From assembly GCA_030280995.1 (NCBI GenBank), contig JASXTE010000004.1:40294797-40358796 (forward strand): a stretch of 64,000 nucleotides of DNA. The letters are read 5' to 3'. The position numbers were made by a program, and so were the translations under genes. The stretch is from Hemileia vastatrix. Its lineage: Eukaryota > Basidiomycota > Pucciniomycetes > Pucciniales > Zaghouaniaceae. The notes under the pieces were generated by a model. That model was not told the origin of the DNA. It saw nothing but the letters and a program-made list of their open reading frames with translations, and searched no databases. This document shows positions 22,551 to 35,289 of this stretch, piece by piece. Every line of letters starts with the position of its first letter. Within the stretch, counting starts at the first letter, position 1.

Positions 22551-25500
22551 ATCAAATTAAGTACAATTTTATTCCTGATGATGCCCATTTTATCCAACAC
22601 CTCTTCTGAGCCTTGAAAGTAGGCATTTAGCTTGAATTTTTAATTTCATATAAAATCCCTTTTATTCAACCTATTTCTTTTTATCCCTTTTTTTTCTTTT
22701 AGATATCAATTAATTTTGTGTAAAACAAATCATTTTCATAATTTTTTACCTGTATTTAATAAAATTATTAAAGGTTTAACATCACCCTGTAAGCATTTGG
22801 CACATGTTTTTTTGCTATTCTAATAAAAATAATAATATACTAGTGACAAAAAATTGATCAAATGGTAAAATATTAATAAAACAGAAAGATCAAATACCAG
22901 TGGATATGTTTTAAAAAAATACCAGTTGCACTGAAGAAGAGCTGCACCCTAGATACTCACCATCAAAAAAGTGTCCAGCACAAGTTCGGCCGAACTTGTG
23001 CTGGACACTTTTGGTCAGGTGCAGTCATATGAGATCAATTCTCGCTATGGCAATGAAAAAAATTATTTGATAAAAAACTTCACTAGAAGTAGTTTTACAT
23101 AGCCAAATTTTCTACCTAGAGTTCATCCAAACCACAGGTGCACAATTTTTTATCTTTGAAAAAAATTCAATTTAGTACAATTTATCCCTGATGGCTCTCA
23201 TTTGCTTCAACACCTCTACTGGCCTTTGATAGTAGGAATATTACTTGGATTTCTTTTTTCATATTTGATCCCTTTAAATTAATTTTTTATTCCTAATATT
23301 GCTTTTGGATATCAATTAATAATTTTTAAAATAAACTATTTTCATATTTTTATACATTTATTTAATAATATTATAAATGGCATAACATCACCTGGTATGC
23401 ATTTGTCACATGAGTTTTTTCTATACTTATAAAATTAATAATCTAATGGTGACCAAAAATTAATCAAATGATATTTATGAGTGAGGAACAAAGATAAAAT
23501 ACCAGTAGACATGTTTGTAAGAAATACTAGATGAACTGAAGAAAAATTCTACCCTAGCTACTCTCCATCATAAAAGTGTCCAGCACAAGTTTGGCCAAAC
23601 TTGTGCTGGACACTTTTTGTCACATGCAGTCTGATGTGATCAATTCTCTCTATTGCAATGAAAATGAATTTTTCTTCAATAATTGCACTAGAAGTTGTTT
23701 GATATGGCAAAATTTTCATGCTGAAGTTTTGGTAAAGCTCAAGTGGATTTTTTTTTATTTTTACAAAAAAGAAAATTTAGTGCAAGTTTAGCCCTGATTG
23801 TGCTAATTTGATTCAACATCTCTTTTTTCTGTTTATGGCAGGAATTTAACTTGGATTTTAATTTTCATCTTTGATTTCTTTTATTTTACTTTATTCCTCT
23901 CATATTGTTTTTGGATAGAAGTTTATTTTTTGTAAAATAAATCATTTTCATATTTTTTTACCTTTATTTAATAATATTATAAAAGGTGTAACATCACCCA
24001 GTATTCATTTGGCACACAAGTTTTTGCTATACTGATAATATTAATAATATAATGGTGACAAAAAATTAATCAATTGATAAATATGAGTATGGCACAAAGA
24101 TTTAATAACAATGGACATGTTTATAAGAAATTCCAGATGATTTAAAATGACTTGCACCCTGGCTACTCTCCATGATAAAAGTGTCCAGCACAAGTTTGGC
24201 CAAACTTGTGCTGGACACTTTTGGTTGCATGCTGTCAGATGCAATCAATTCTTTTTATGGAAATGAGACTGAATGATCACTCCATCATTGCACTGAAAGT
24301 AGTTTTATATGGACAAATTGTCCCCCGGAAGTTTGTCCAAACCTAAGGTAGACAATTTTTTACTTTGGTAAAAATTAAATTTGATCCATGTTAATCTATG
24401 ATGGTGCCCATTTTTTATGAAGCATCTACTGGCTCATGATAGCAGAAATTATACTTAATATCTTTATTTCATGTTTGATCTCTTTAATTTTAATTTTACC
24501 CTTTTATTTATCCTTTAGCTTTTAAATATCAATTTTATTTTGGTAAAACTGATAACTTTCACATTTTTTTACATTTATTATATAATATTATTAAAGTTGT
24601 AAAATCACACATTGTACATTCAGTACACATGTTTTTTCTATACTAAAAACATTAATAATATAATGGTGACTAAAAAATAATCAAATAATAAATATGGATG
24701 AAACAGAAAGATCAAATACCCATAGACATTTTTAAAATGAAAATAAGATTAACTGAAGAAGACTTACACCCTAGCTACTCTCCATCATAAAAGTGTCCAG
24801 CACAAGTTCAGCTGAGCTTGTGCTGGACACTTTTGGTTGCATGCAGTCAGATGGGATAAATTTACTCAATGGAAGTTAAAATGAATTTTTTCTCAATCAT
24901 TGCACAAGAAGTAGTTTTATACTGCTATACTATCCTCCTGATTTTTTTGAAAACCTCAGGTGGACAATTTTATTAATTTAAAAAAAATGAAAATATATTC
25001 CAAATCTAGAGCTGGTGGTGCAATTTTGGTCTGAAAACTCAATTTTATTTTGATGGCAGAAATTTTATTTGAATGTTTAATTTCATATCTAATCACTTTT
25101 ATTTTACTTTTTTATTCCTCTTTTTGCTTTCAAATATCAATTTATTTATTGTAAAACTAATACTTTTCATATTTTTTTTACTTTTATTTAATAAGATTAT
25201 TAAATATGTAGCATCTCCCAGTATGCATTTGGCTTATAATTTTTTTCAATGCTAATAACATTAATAGTATAATGGTGAAAAACAATGAATCAAATGATAA
25301 ATATGAATGACACAGAAAGATCATATACAAGTGGATTTGTTTATAAGGAATACCTGATGAACTGAAGAAGACCTGAACCCTAGATACTCACCATCATAAA
25401 ATTGTCCAGCATAAGTTTGGCCAAACTTGTGCTGGACACTTTTGGTTGCATGCAGTCAGATGGGATAAATTTACTCTATGGAAATGAAAATGACATTTTG

Positions 25501-28500
25501 CTCAATCATTGCACAATAAGTAGTTTGATATTTCCAAAATTTCCTCCTGATGATTTTTCAAAACCCATCAGGACACTTTCTTTGGTTTAACAAAAAGAAA
25601 ATATAGTCCAAGTTTAGCCCTGGTGGTGCACATTTGATATAACACCTCTACTTGTTATTGATAGTGGGAATTTTCCTTATATTTTTTTTCTTATTTTACC
25701 CTTTAATTTAACTTTTTTATTGCTCATATTGCTTTGGATATCAATTTTCAATTTTTAAAATAAATAATTTTCATACTCTTATACCTTTATTTAATAATAT
25801 ATCATTAAAGGTGGAACACCACCTGGTATGCATTTTTCACACAAGTTATTACTATAGTAATAACGTTAATAATATAATGATGACAAAAAATTAATCAAAT
25901 GGTAAATTTAAATGACACAGAAAGAGCAAATACCAGTGGAAATGTTTATAAGAAATCCCTTTTGAGTTTAAGAAGATTTGCTGTATGCCTACTCTCAATT
26001 ATAAAAGTGTCCAGCACAAGTTTGGCCAGACTTGTGCTGGACACTTTTGGTTGCATGAAGTCATATGAGATAAATTCTCTCTATGGCAATGAAAATGATA
26101 TTTCACTCAATTATTGAAGTAAAGAATGTTTAATATTGTAAAATTGTCCCCTGGAAGTCTGTCCAAACCTCAGGTCAAAATTTGTTAGCTATACATAAAA
26201 GTAAGTTTAGACCAAGTCTTGACCTAGGGGTCCCCAACTGTCCCAACACCACTTCTGGCTCTTGATAGTAAAAATTTTACTTTTATTTTTTATTTTGTAT
26301 TTGATCCCATTTATTTTCATTTTACTTTTCTATTACTCTTTTTAATTTTAAATATCAATTTATTTTTTTAAAAACTAAACATATTCATATTTTTTTAACT
26401 TTATATAATAATATTATTAAAGGTGTAACATCACCAATTTTGCATTTGGCATGCAGGTTTTTGCTATACTAGAAAAATTAATAATATATATGGTGAAAAA
26501 AAATTAATTATAAGATAAATATGAATGATAAAAAAAAGTTAAAAAACCAATATAAATGTGAAAAACAAAAAACTGATGTACTGAGAAACACTTCCACCCT
26601 AGCTACTCTCCATCATAAAAGTGTCCAGCACAAGTTCGGCTGAACTTGTGCTGGACACTTTTGTTCAGGTGCAGTCAGATGGGATCAATTCTCTCTGTGG
26701 AAATTAAATAAAAAAATGCTAAATAATTACATTAGAAGTAGTTTGGTATGGCTGAATTATCCACCTTGAGTTTTTCCAAACCTCAGGTGAAACATTTTGT
26801 ATCTTTAAAAAAAAATTTAATTTTATCAAATTTAGCCCTGATGGCACCCATTTGTTTCAACACCTCTACTGGCTCTTGAAGGCAGGAATTTTCCTTGAAT
26901 TTTTCTATTTCATATTTGATCTCTTTTACTTTACTTTTTTATCACTCATGTTACATTTGGATATTAATTTATAATTTTGGAAAAAAAATCATTTTCATAT
27001 TTTTTTAACATTTTTTAATAATATTATAAAAGGTGTAATATAACATGGCATGCATTTGGTGCACAAGTTTTTTCTATACTAATAAAATTAATAATATTTT
27101 AATGACAAAAAATTAATCAGATAATAAAATATGAATAACACAGAAAGATCAAATACCAGTTGATATGTTTTAAAAAAAACAGTTGCACTGAAGAAGACCT
27201 GCACCCTAGCTACTCTCCATCATAAAAGTGTCCAGCACAAGTTTGGCCGAACTTGTGCTGGAAACTTTTGATCAGGTGCAGTCAGATGGGATCGATTCTC
27301 TCTATGGCAATGAAAAAAATTATTTGATAAGAAAATTCACTAGATTTAGTTTGATATAGCTGAATTATCCACCTAGAGTTCATCCAAACTACAGGTACAA
27401 AATTTTTTATCTTTAAAAAACAGTCAATTTAGTACAATTTATCCCTGATGGCTCTCATTTGCTTCAACATCTCTACTGGCCTTTGATATTAGGAATAATA
27501 CTTGGATTTCTTTTTTCATATCTGATCCCTTTAACTTAATTTTTTATTCCTCATATTGCTTTTGGATATCAATTAATAATTTTGAAAATAAATTATTTTA
27601 ATATTTTTATACATTTATTCAATAATATTATAAAAGGTGTAACATCACTCTGTATGCATTTGGCACACAATTTGTTGCTATAATTATATAATTAGTAATA
27701 TAATTAAGACAAAAAATTAATCAAAAAATATGTATGAGTGAGGCACAAAGATAAAATACCAGTAGACATGTTTGTAAGAAATACCAGATGAACTGAAGAA
27801 AAATTCTAACCCAGCCACTCTCCATCATAGAAGTGTCCAGCAAAAGTTCTGCTGAACTTGTGCTGGACACTTTTGGTCATGTGCAGTCAGATGGGATCAA
27901 TTCTCTGTATGGCAACAAAAATTTTTTTTATCAAATTTAACTAGAAGTAGTTTGGTTTAGCTGAATCATCCACCTGCTGTTCTGCCCAATATCAAGTGTA
28001 TAATTTTTTATCTTTAAAGAAAAGGTCACTTATTACAATTAAGCCCTGATGGCTCCCATTTGCTTTAACACCTCTACTGGCTCTTGATAGTAGGAATTTT
28101 ACTAGTATTTTTTTCATATTTGAACTCTTTGACTTTTATTTTACTCTTTTATTCCTCTTTTTACTTTTAAATTTCTATTTAATTTATGTAAAACTAATCC
28201 TTTCCATATTTATTTAAGTCTATTTTAAAAAATTATTGAAGGTATAACTTCACATGGTATGCATTTGGCACACAAGTTTCTGCTATACTAATAACATTAA
28301 TAATATAATGGTGATAAAATATTAATCGGATGATAAATATGAAAGATACAGACTGATCAAATACCAGTAGACATGTTTATGAGAAATAAAAGATGAAGGA
28401 ACTGAAGAAAATTTCCACCCAAGCTACTCTCCATCATAAAAGTGTCCTGCAAAAGTTTGGCCAAACTTGTGCTGGACACTTTTGGTCACGTGCAGTCAGA

Positions 28501-30165
28501 TGGGATCAATTCTCTCTATGGCAACAAAAAAACATTTTTTTATTAAACTTCACTACAAGTAATTTTGTTTAGCTGAATCATCCACCTGTTGTTCTTCCCA
28601 ACCTCAGGTGTATAATTTTTTATCTTTATAAAAAAAGGTCACTTATTAAAATTTAGCCCTGATGGCTCCCATTTGTTTCAACACTTCTACTGGCTCTTGA
28701 GAGCAAGAATCTTACTAGTATTTTGTTTTTCATAATTGATCTCTTTGAGATTAATTTTACTTTTTTATTTCTCTTTTTTTTAAATATCTATTTAAATTAT
28801 TGTAAAGCTAATCATTTTCATATTTTTTTACTTTTATTTCATAATATTATAAAAGGTGTAACATCACCTGGTATGCATTTGGCACATGAGTTTTTTCTAT
28901 ACTTATAATATTAATAATATAATGGTGACAATAAATTAATCAAATGATATATATGAGTGAGGCACAAAGATCAAGTACCAATGGACATGTTTATAAGAAA
29001 TACCAGATTAACTGAAGAAAAATTCTACCCTAGCTACTCTTCGTCATAAATGTGTCCAGAAAAAGTTCGGCCGAACTTGTGCTGGACACCTTTGGTCACA
29101 TGCAGTCTGGTGTGATTGATTCTCTCTCTATCATTGCACTAGAAGTTGTTTGATATGGCTAAATGGATCCACTGAATTTTTGTTAAACCTCAGATTGGCA
29201 CTTTTTTGTTTTTCAAAAAAGCAATTATAGTCCAAGTTTAGTGCCACTGGTGAGTGTTCACCCCAACATGTCTACTTGCTCTTGATGGCAGTTATTTTAT
29301 TTTATTTTTTTATTTCATATTTGCTTCCTTTAATTTTACCTTTTTATCCCTCATATTGCTTTTGTATATCAATTTATTTTTTGTAAAAAAAATCTTTTTC
29401 ATATTTTTTTACCTTTATTTAATAATATTATAAAAGGTGTAACATCACCCGGTATGCGTTGGGCACACGAGTTTTTGCTATACTTATAATATTAATAACA
29501 TAATGGTGACAAAAAATCAATCAAATGATAAATATGAGTGAGGCACAAAGATCAAATACCAGTGGACATGTTTATAAGAAATACCAGATGAACTGAAGAA
29601 AAATTCCACCCTAGCTATTCTCCATCATAAAAGTGTCCAGCACATGTTTGGCCGAACTTGTGCTGGACACTTTTTGTCACATGCAGTCTGATGTGATCAA
29701 TTCTCTCTATTGCAATGAAAATGAATTTTTCTTCAATAATTGCACTAGAAGTTGTTTTATATGGCAAAATTGTCATGCTGAAGTTTTGGTAAAGCTCAAG
29801 TGGATTTTTTTTTATTTTTACAAAAAAGAAATTATAGTCCAAGTTTAGTGCCACTGGTGGGCGTTCACCCCATCATGTCTACTTGCTCTTGATGGCAGGA
29901 ATTTTACTTTAATTTTTTATTTCATATTTGATCCCTTTAATTTTACCTGTTTATCCCTCATATTGCTTTTGGATATCAATTTATTTTTTGTAAAACAAAT
30001 CATTTTCATATTTTTTTACCTTTATTTAATAATATTATAAAAGGTGTAACACCACCTGGTATGCATTGGGCACACGAGTTTTTGCTATACTTATAATATT
30101 AATAACATAATGGTGACAAAAAATCAATCAAATGATAAATATGAGTGAGGCACAAAGGTCAAATA
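22551..30165. repeat. Satellite array, period about 607 bp, 12 palindrome units
   Basis: Twelve copies of a 38-46-bp palindrome (GTGTCCAGCACAAGTTYGG followed by its complement) start at 22971, 23576, 24181, 24793, 25403, 26007, 26621, 27228, 27833, 28442, 29052 and 29633. The intervals are 581 to 614 bp, mostly 604-612. Between palindromes the order is constant: GTCAGATGGGATCAATTCTC, a second weaker palindrome about 136 bp later, a CCCTGATGG..CCCATTTG block, an AT-rich part, GGTGTAACATCACC, GTATGCATTTGGCACAC, AATATAATGGTGACAAAAA and CTAGCTACTCTCCATCAT. Short ORFs that recur at this period are by-products. The array ends partway through a unit at about 30165. Confidence 0.9.
22967..23012. repeat. 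46-bp perfect palindrome, type copy of the satellite
   Basis: The arms are AAAAGTGTCCAGCACAAGTT, then CGG, and the exact complement, with no unpaired centre. The copies at 23572-23617 and 24177-24222 are also perfect over 46 bp with TTTGG/CCAAA at the centre; the others carry one to four mismatches. Such sequences can extrude as cruciforms. Confidence 0.9.
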
Positions 30166-30474
30166 CCAATTAATCAATAGTTCTTTTTAATATTATAAAT
30201 TTTTTGATTAAATAAAATGGTAATAATGAATTATATTTTTCATCCACAATTCCACTCTAATGATACCCACTGCATAAAAAGGGTTCACTCAGTCTTTTCT
30301 TTACTGCTTGTGCATATATTTTATTGCCCACAGTACTACAATTTTTTGTAGTGATTATCCCACATCTGATTCAGGAATATTTTTGAACAATATAAGTTTT
30401 TTTTACAAAAGACCTTATCATATCCAATATCCCACAAATAATACAACCTGTTTTTGTATTAAAACCCATTAATT
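30166..30474. other. AT-rich spacer between satellite and Harbinger C
   Basis: No ORF, repeat unit or hairpin stands out. The satellite match stops at about 30165 and the ATT triplet before Harbinger C is at 30472-30474. Confidence 0.4.
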
Positions 30475-30782
30475 AGGGGGTGTCAGTTCTGGCAAATCCG
30501 CACTTACAAATCCGCACTTAAATTTGACCAAATCCGCACTTAAATAAGTGCGGATTTCCAAAAAACACTAGCCCCAATACTGGTGGATTTCAAAATGAAA
30601 TAAGTCACTTATTTCACTCAAATCCGCACTTTCTCAACCAAAAGTGCTGATTTCACCATCAAGTCCCATTTCACTGATTTGTCAGCATCATCCCATTCAT
30701 ACGCAGCACTCCGCAGAATAACACTTCATAACTCAAAACATCGTACATCACTTACATCTTCATATCATATCATATAAGAGTC

Positions 30783-32042
30783 ATGCCTTCCTCACTTTTA
30801 AATCGTGATAAATTAAATAAAGCAACGACTTTCATGGCGCTTGAACTGCTCTTGGACTCTGATTCCGATTCTGATCTAGAAGAAGATTTTGTCATTTTAT
30901 CAAAAATGGCCAGGAAACGTTACCTTCTTCCCAGAAAGCCTCAAGTACTTCATACCCCCAAGTACACCATCCAAACACTTCTTAACCTATCTACACCCAG
31001 TTTTAGACAGCTGTTCAGGACTTCTCAGGAATGTTTCCTTAAATTGCTTGAGCTTATTCAGGATCATCCCATATTTCACAATAATTCTCAAAAAGAACAA
31101 CGACATCCTTCAATTCAATTGGCCATCACACTATGTCGTTTGGGTTCAAATGGTAATGGAGCAGCTTTGAAACGTTTAGAAAATGTCTTTGATTTAGGGT
31201 ATGGTTCAGTTAACACTTATACCAAAAGATGTATCACTGCCATCAACTCCTTGGAATCTCAACTTCTCACCTGGCCAACAAAAGAAGAGCGACTTGAATT
31301 ATCTCAGGTTATGCAAGCAGAGGGCTTCACAGGATGTATTGGTTTTGTTGATGGTACTACTATTTGTTTGAGCCAGAAACCTACTCAAGGTGGAAACAAT
31401 TACTTTGACTGTAAAAAGAAGTAGATTATTTTTAACTCCTTTCATTCTCTTTGAAGGTAACACAAACAAATATATCTTCTTTATAGATATTCAATTTATA
31501 TTCAGCTTATATGTGACGTAATAAAAAAATTTATATCATTCTTCGCTGGCTATCCTGGCTCATTTCATGACTCCTATGTCTTCCAAAGAATGCAAAATTC
31601 AAATGAACCTGAAAAATTCTTTGATGAAGCTCAGTATCTTCTTTCAGATTCTGCTTATGTGAATGGAAAGTATGTACTTCCTGCTTTTCAGGGAGCAGCT
31701 TCAGAAGACAGTCAAAATGCCAAATTCAACAATCATTTGGCAAAGTCAAGAGTCCGTATTGAACATTCTATTGGAATCTTGAAAGGCCGTTTTTCTAGTT
31801 TAAGGGAATTAAGAAGTCCTCTTAGAAATAAATCTGAAATGGAGGCGGTGATCAACCGGATTCTGTGTTGCACTATACTTCATAACCTACTTGCTGACCT
31901 CAAAGATCAATGGTTAGAGCTGTATGAAGATGAACAAGTTGATTCACCTCCGACTATATCCAACACTTCTATTTCTCAATCAACTAGTATAAGGGCGAAA
32001 ATCCTTCCAATAACACTCCAACATTTCTCAACGCAATTTTAA
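30783..32042 (+). CDS. PIF/Harbinger DDE transposase, 397 aa, two exons
   Basis: Exons are 30783-31420 and 31487-32042, with a 66-bp intron that starts GTAGAT and ends TATAG; splicing keeps the frame and gives 397 residues. The ATG at 30783 is the first in frame and matches the start in element A. An acidic stretch (residues about 26-35) is followed by a helix-turn-helix-like region (DLGYGSVNTYTKRCITAI, about 138-155). The DDE catalytic fold follows: Asp190 in GFVDGTTI, Asp241 in GSFHDSYVF and Glu305 in RVRIEHSIGILKGRF. All three are present. The enzyme would cut and paste elements with AGGGGGTGTCAG ends, including A and B. No frame damage was seen, so activity is plausible but unproven. Confidence 0.88.
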
Positions 32043-32280
32043 TTTTTTTCTCTTTCTCTTCAAATTATCAATTTGCATGTATTATTCACTGAGAATGGTA
32101 AATTTTTTTGCATATTTTTTTGGTTTTTGAATTTGCTGTTAAAGTCTTATTTTTTTTTCTCTCTGTGTTTTCTTTCATCAACTCAACATGAAATCGCATA
32201 TTTTCAGCAAACGCATATTTTTTCAGTCACTCAAAGGTTGGGAAAGAGTTGGAAGGGAAGATTAAGGGTTCCGAGGCATT

Positions 32281-32496
32281 TTAAATGAAGAAAAGGGTCT
32301 GGGAGAGGTTGAGAGGGGTGAAATGGGGATCAAAAGAGGATGGCATACAATGGGGCTGTGAGGATAGCGAAAGGCATGGGGAGGGAAGACAAGCATGTGT
32401 TGATAGAATTGAAAGGGATGGAGATTGGTGCAAACAGAGTGTGAAAATAGGAGGATGAACTCTGTTCTTCGGGCGAAGAACAGAGTTCACTTCCAT
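32281..32496 (-). other. Pro/Ser/Leu-rich minus-strand ORF shared with 37472-37876
   Basis: This 71-codon frame begins MEVNSVL and is followed by PPIFTLCLHQSP. A near-identical but longer frame (134 codons) starts the same way at 37876 in the 1.9-kb TIR element. The DNA between the two loci is similar over about 345 bp. The composition follows the pyrimidine-rich strand bias, so coding is doubtful; it may be part of a former ORF2 exon. Confidence 0.25.
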
Positions 32497-34093
32497 AAAA
32501 TATTAGCTGAAACATAGTTTTCAATTCTGTAAAAACAGTTGTAAGTAATAGAAAAAGTCACTGATTTTTTTTATATGTAATCCTTGCTTTACGAGGAGAC
32601 TTTTGTGACGAAGCAGATTTTTGAGTTACCCTTTGAGATTTGGAATGTCTGGGAGGCATTATGAAACTGGCACATAACAAGAAAAAAGATTAAAAAGTAG
32701 AAGAAATAAGTAAAAAAGAATGTAAACATGCCTGGTCAAAATATTGAAAATGTTGGAGATTGGTGCAAACAGAATGTGAAAATAGGAGGATGAACTCTGT
32801 TCTTCAGGCGAAGAACAGAGTTCACTTCCATAAAATATTAGCTGAAACATAGTTTTCAATTCTGTAAAAACAGTTGTAAGTAATAGAAAAAGTCACTGAT
32901 TTTTTTTCTATGTAATCCTTGCTTTACGAGGAGACTTTTGTGACGAAGCAGATTTTTGAGTTACCCTTTGAGATTTGGAATGTCTGGGAGGCATTATGAA
33001 ACTGGCACATAACAAGAAAAAAGATTAAAAAGTAGAAGAAATAAGTAAAAAAGAATGTAAACATGCCTGGTCAAAATATTGAAAATGTTGGAGATTGGTG
33101 CAAACAGAATGTGAAAATAGGATGATGAACTCTGTTCTTCGGGCGAAGAACAGAGTTCACTTACATAAAATATTAGCTGAAACATAGTTTTCAATTCTGT
33201 AAAAACAGTTGTAAGTAATAGAAAAAGTCACTGATTTTTTTTATATGTAATCCTTGCTTTACGAGGAGACTTTTGTGACGAAGCAGATTTTTGAGTTACC
33301 CTTTGAGATTTGGAATGTCTGGGAGGCATTATGAAACTGGCACATAACAAGAAAAAAGATTAAAAAGTAGAAGAAATAAGTAAAAAAGAATGTAAACATG
33401 CCTGGTCAAAATATTGAAAATGTTGGAGATTGGTGCAAACAGAATGTGAAAATAGGAGGATGAACTCTGTTCTTCGGGCGAAGAACAGAGTTCACTTCCA
33501 TAAAATATTAGCTGAAACATAGTTTTCAATTCTGTAAAAACAGTTGTAAGTAATAGAAAAAGTCACTGATTTTTTTTCTATGTAATCCTTGCTTTACGAG
33601 GAGACTTTTGTGACGAAGCAGATTTTTGAGTTACCTTTTGAGATTTGGAATGTCTGGGAGGCATTATGAAACTGGCACATAACAAGAAAAAAGATTAAAA
33701 AGTAGAAGAAATAAGTAAAAAAGAATGTAAACATGCCTGGTCAAAATATTGAAAATGTTGGAGATTGGTGCAAACAGAATGTGAAAATAGGAGGATGAAC
33801 TCTGTTCTTCGGGCGAAGAACAGAGTTCACTTCCATAAAATATTAGCTGAAACATAGTTTTCAATTCTGTAAAAACAGTTGTAAGTAATAGAAAAAGTCA
33901 CTGATTTTTTTTCTATGTAATCCTTGCTTTACAAGGAGACTTTTGTGACGAAGCAGATTTTTGAGTTACCTTTTGAGATTTGGAATGTCTGGGAGGCATT
34001 ATGAAACTGGCACATAACAAGAAAAAAGATTGAAAAGTAGAAGAAATAAGTAAAAAAGAATGTAAACATGCCTGGTCAAAATATTGAAAATGT
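32419..34093. repeat. 335-bp tandem array, five copies, in Harbinger C
   Basis: Five full units start at 32419, 32754, 33089, 33424 and 33759, nearly identical to one another. Each contains a near-perfect hairpin with 15-bp arms (GAACTCTGTTCTTCG, centre GG; first at 32457-32488). On the minus strand each holds an ATG followed by a 33-codon frame MPPRHSKSQRVTQKSASSQK... (first copy 32659-32558). In units 2, 4 and 5 an ATA-to-CTA change on the plus strand creates a TAG in that frame. The same exon-like DNA exists once, decayed, in element A (about 6925-7010), just upstream of the SANT/Myb-like exon. The array therefore multiplied the 5' end of ORF2. Confidence 0.9.
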
Positions 34094-34356
34094 CAGGAAG
34101 GGGTGTGTGCCGAGGATTGATGGGTAGGTAGCGAGGAAGGTCAGTGTGTCACATGTGACAGGGATGGGGTAAGAAACAAAGGGATGTTTTGTGGCCAAAA
34201 TGTGGTTGTGAAAAAAAACGGGAAAAAAGTGCTGATTTGAGGTCATAACTGACACCCTTTTTTGAAATAAGTGACTTTTTTGCAAAATTTAAGTGCTGAT
34301 TTGGTTTGAAATCCGCACTTAATTTAAGTGCGGATTTGCCAGAACTGACACCCCCT

Positions 34357-35289
34357 ATTATTAAGAAATCGTTAAAATAATTAGATTAGACCCTGGCACA
34401 GCTAGATCCATACCAACCAACCTAAAGTCTTTTCAATATTGAAAACAATTAAATAAAATTATGATATCATACTAAATTATGGGCACCAACCATAATTCAG
34501 CACTTCTCATTTGCTCTGCTACAAAATGAGTGCATGTAGCATTTTTCTAACGTCGGACTGTTTTTCTTCCTTCCCTCACACCTTTAGTCCAGAATGAAAA
34601 TTTAGTATGAGTTTTGGTCAAGTTGGTTTGCCAGTGTTATCTGTATGCAATATGAATTCATATTGCATATTTCTATTTATGCATAAAATATACTCGTTAA
34701 GCATCATTTTTTTGCATTTTTCAATCATTATGCATATTTATGGATATGGATATGCATATTCATTATACAGATTTATATGCATATTAATATATTTTATTCA
34801 TATACATATATGAACCTTTTTTTTGCATATTCAATATGCAGATTTTAAATGCATATTCAATATGCATATTTTTTATGCATAATCACTATGCATTATTTTT
34901 ATGCATATTTTTATGCGTATTTTTTATGCATATTTATTCTTCATAGTTGTTATGCATACACTTTAGATAGGCATTTCACATCAATTTTTAACATGCAATA
35001 AGTATCCACCATGCAAATTTAAATGCATATGCATCTATATCATACACGCAACATATATTCAAGTTTAATATTTGAATATTAAGGTATGCTAAGTGATGTT
35101 GTTCAACCTTTTTCCAAACCTGAGATTAACTGATGCTCAATGTGGTTCCTAAGCTCTGCTCAAGGAGGGATTGTTCTGGATTCAATCTGTGACAATTTAT
35201 TTTTTCAATGTTTTTTCATCAGATTTAAAAACATATTTCTGACAGTTTCAGGATGGTTTCCCAACAGTTTCCTGACAAATTCCTGATAG
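34357..35289. other. AT-rich right arm of the 14.4-kb element, TATGCATAT-rich
   Basis: No ORF with family signals is present. Between about 34640 and 35060 the self-complementary motif ATGCAT recurs roughly twenty times at irregular spacing. From about 35230 to 35300 three short copies of a TTCCTGACAGTTTC-like motif occur before the right TIR. Confidence 0.6.

Larger units (their letters stand above)
30475..34356 (+). mobile_element. PIF/Harbinger-like DNA transposon C (3.9 kb), transposase intact
   Basis: Inverted ends begin AGGGGGTGTCAGTTCTGGCA and are exact complements over that length. Many CCGCACTTA/TAAGTGCGG subterminal copies follow (30494-30555 and about 34290-34335). ATT flanks both sides (30472-30474 and 34357-34359). 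The transposase on the plus strand is open in two exons. ORF2, expected on the minus strand at the right side, is reduced to a 33-codon first exon that has been multiplied within a 335-bp tandem array (32419-34093). CpG-containing GTGCGG and CCGCAC motifs are retained here but changed to TG/CA in A and B, so C is the youngest copy. It sits inside the 14.4-kb TIR element. Confidence 0.9.

Noticed and set aside
22314..29854. Many 60-80-codon ORFs on both strands, several alike
   Set aside because: They recur at the satellite period because the DNA does; frames differ between units and contain no conserved start.
32419..34093. CRISPR-like regular array
   Set aside because: Units are 335 bp, nearly identical throughout, without spacers, inside a eukaryotic transposon.
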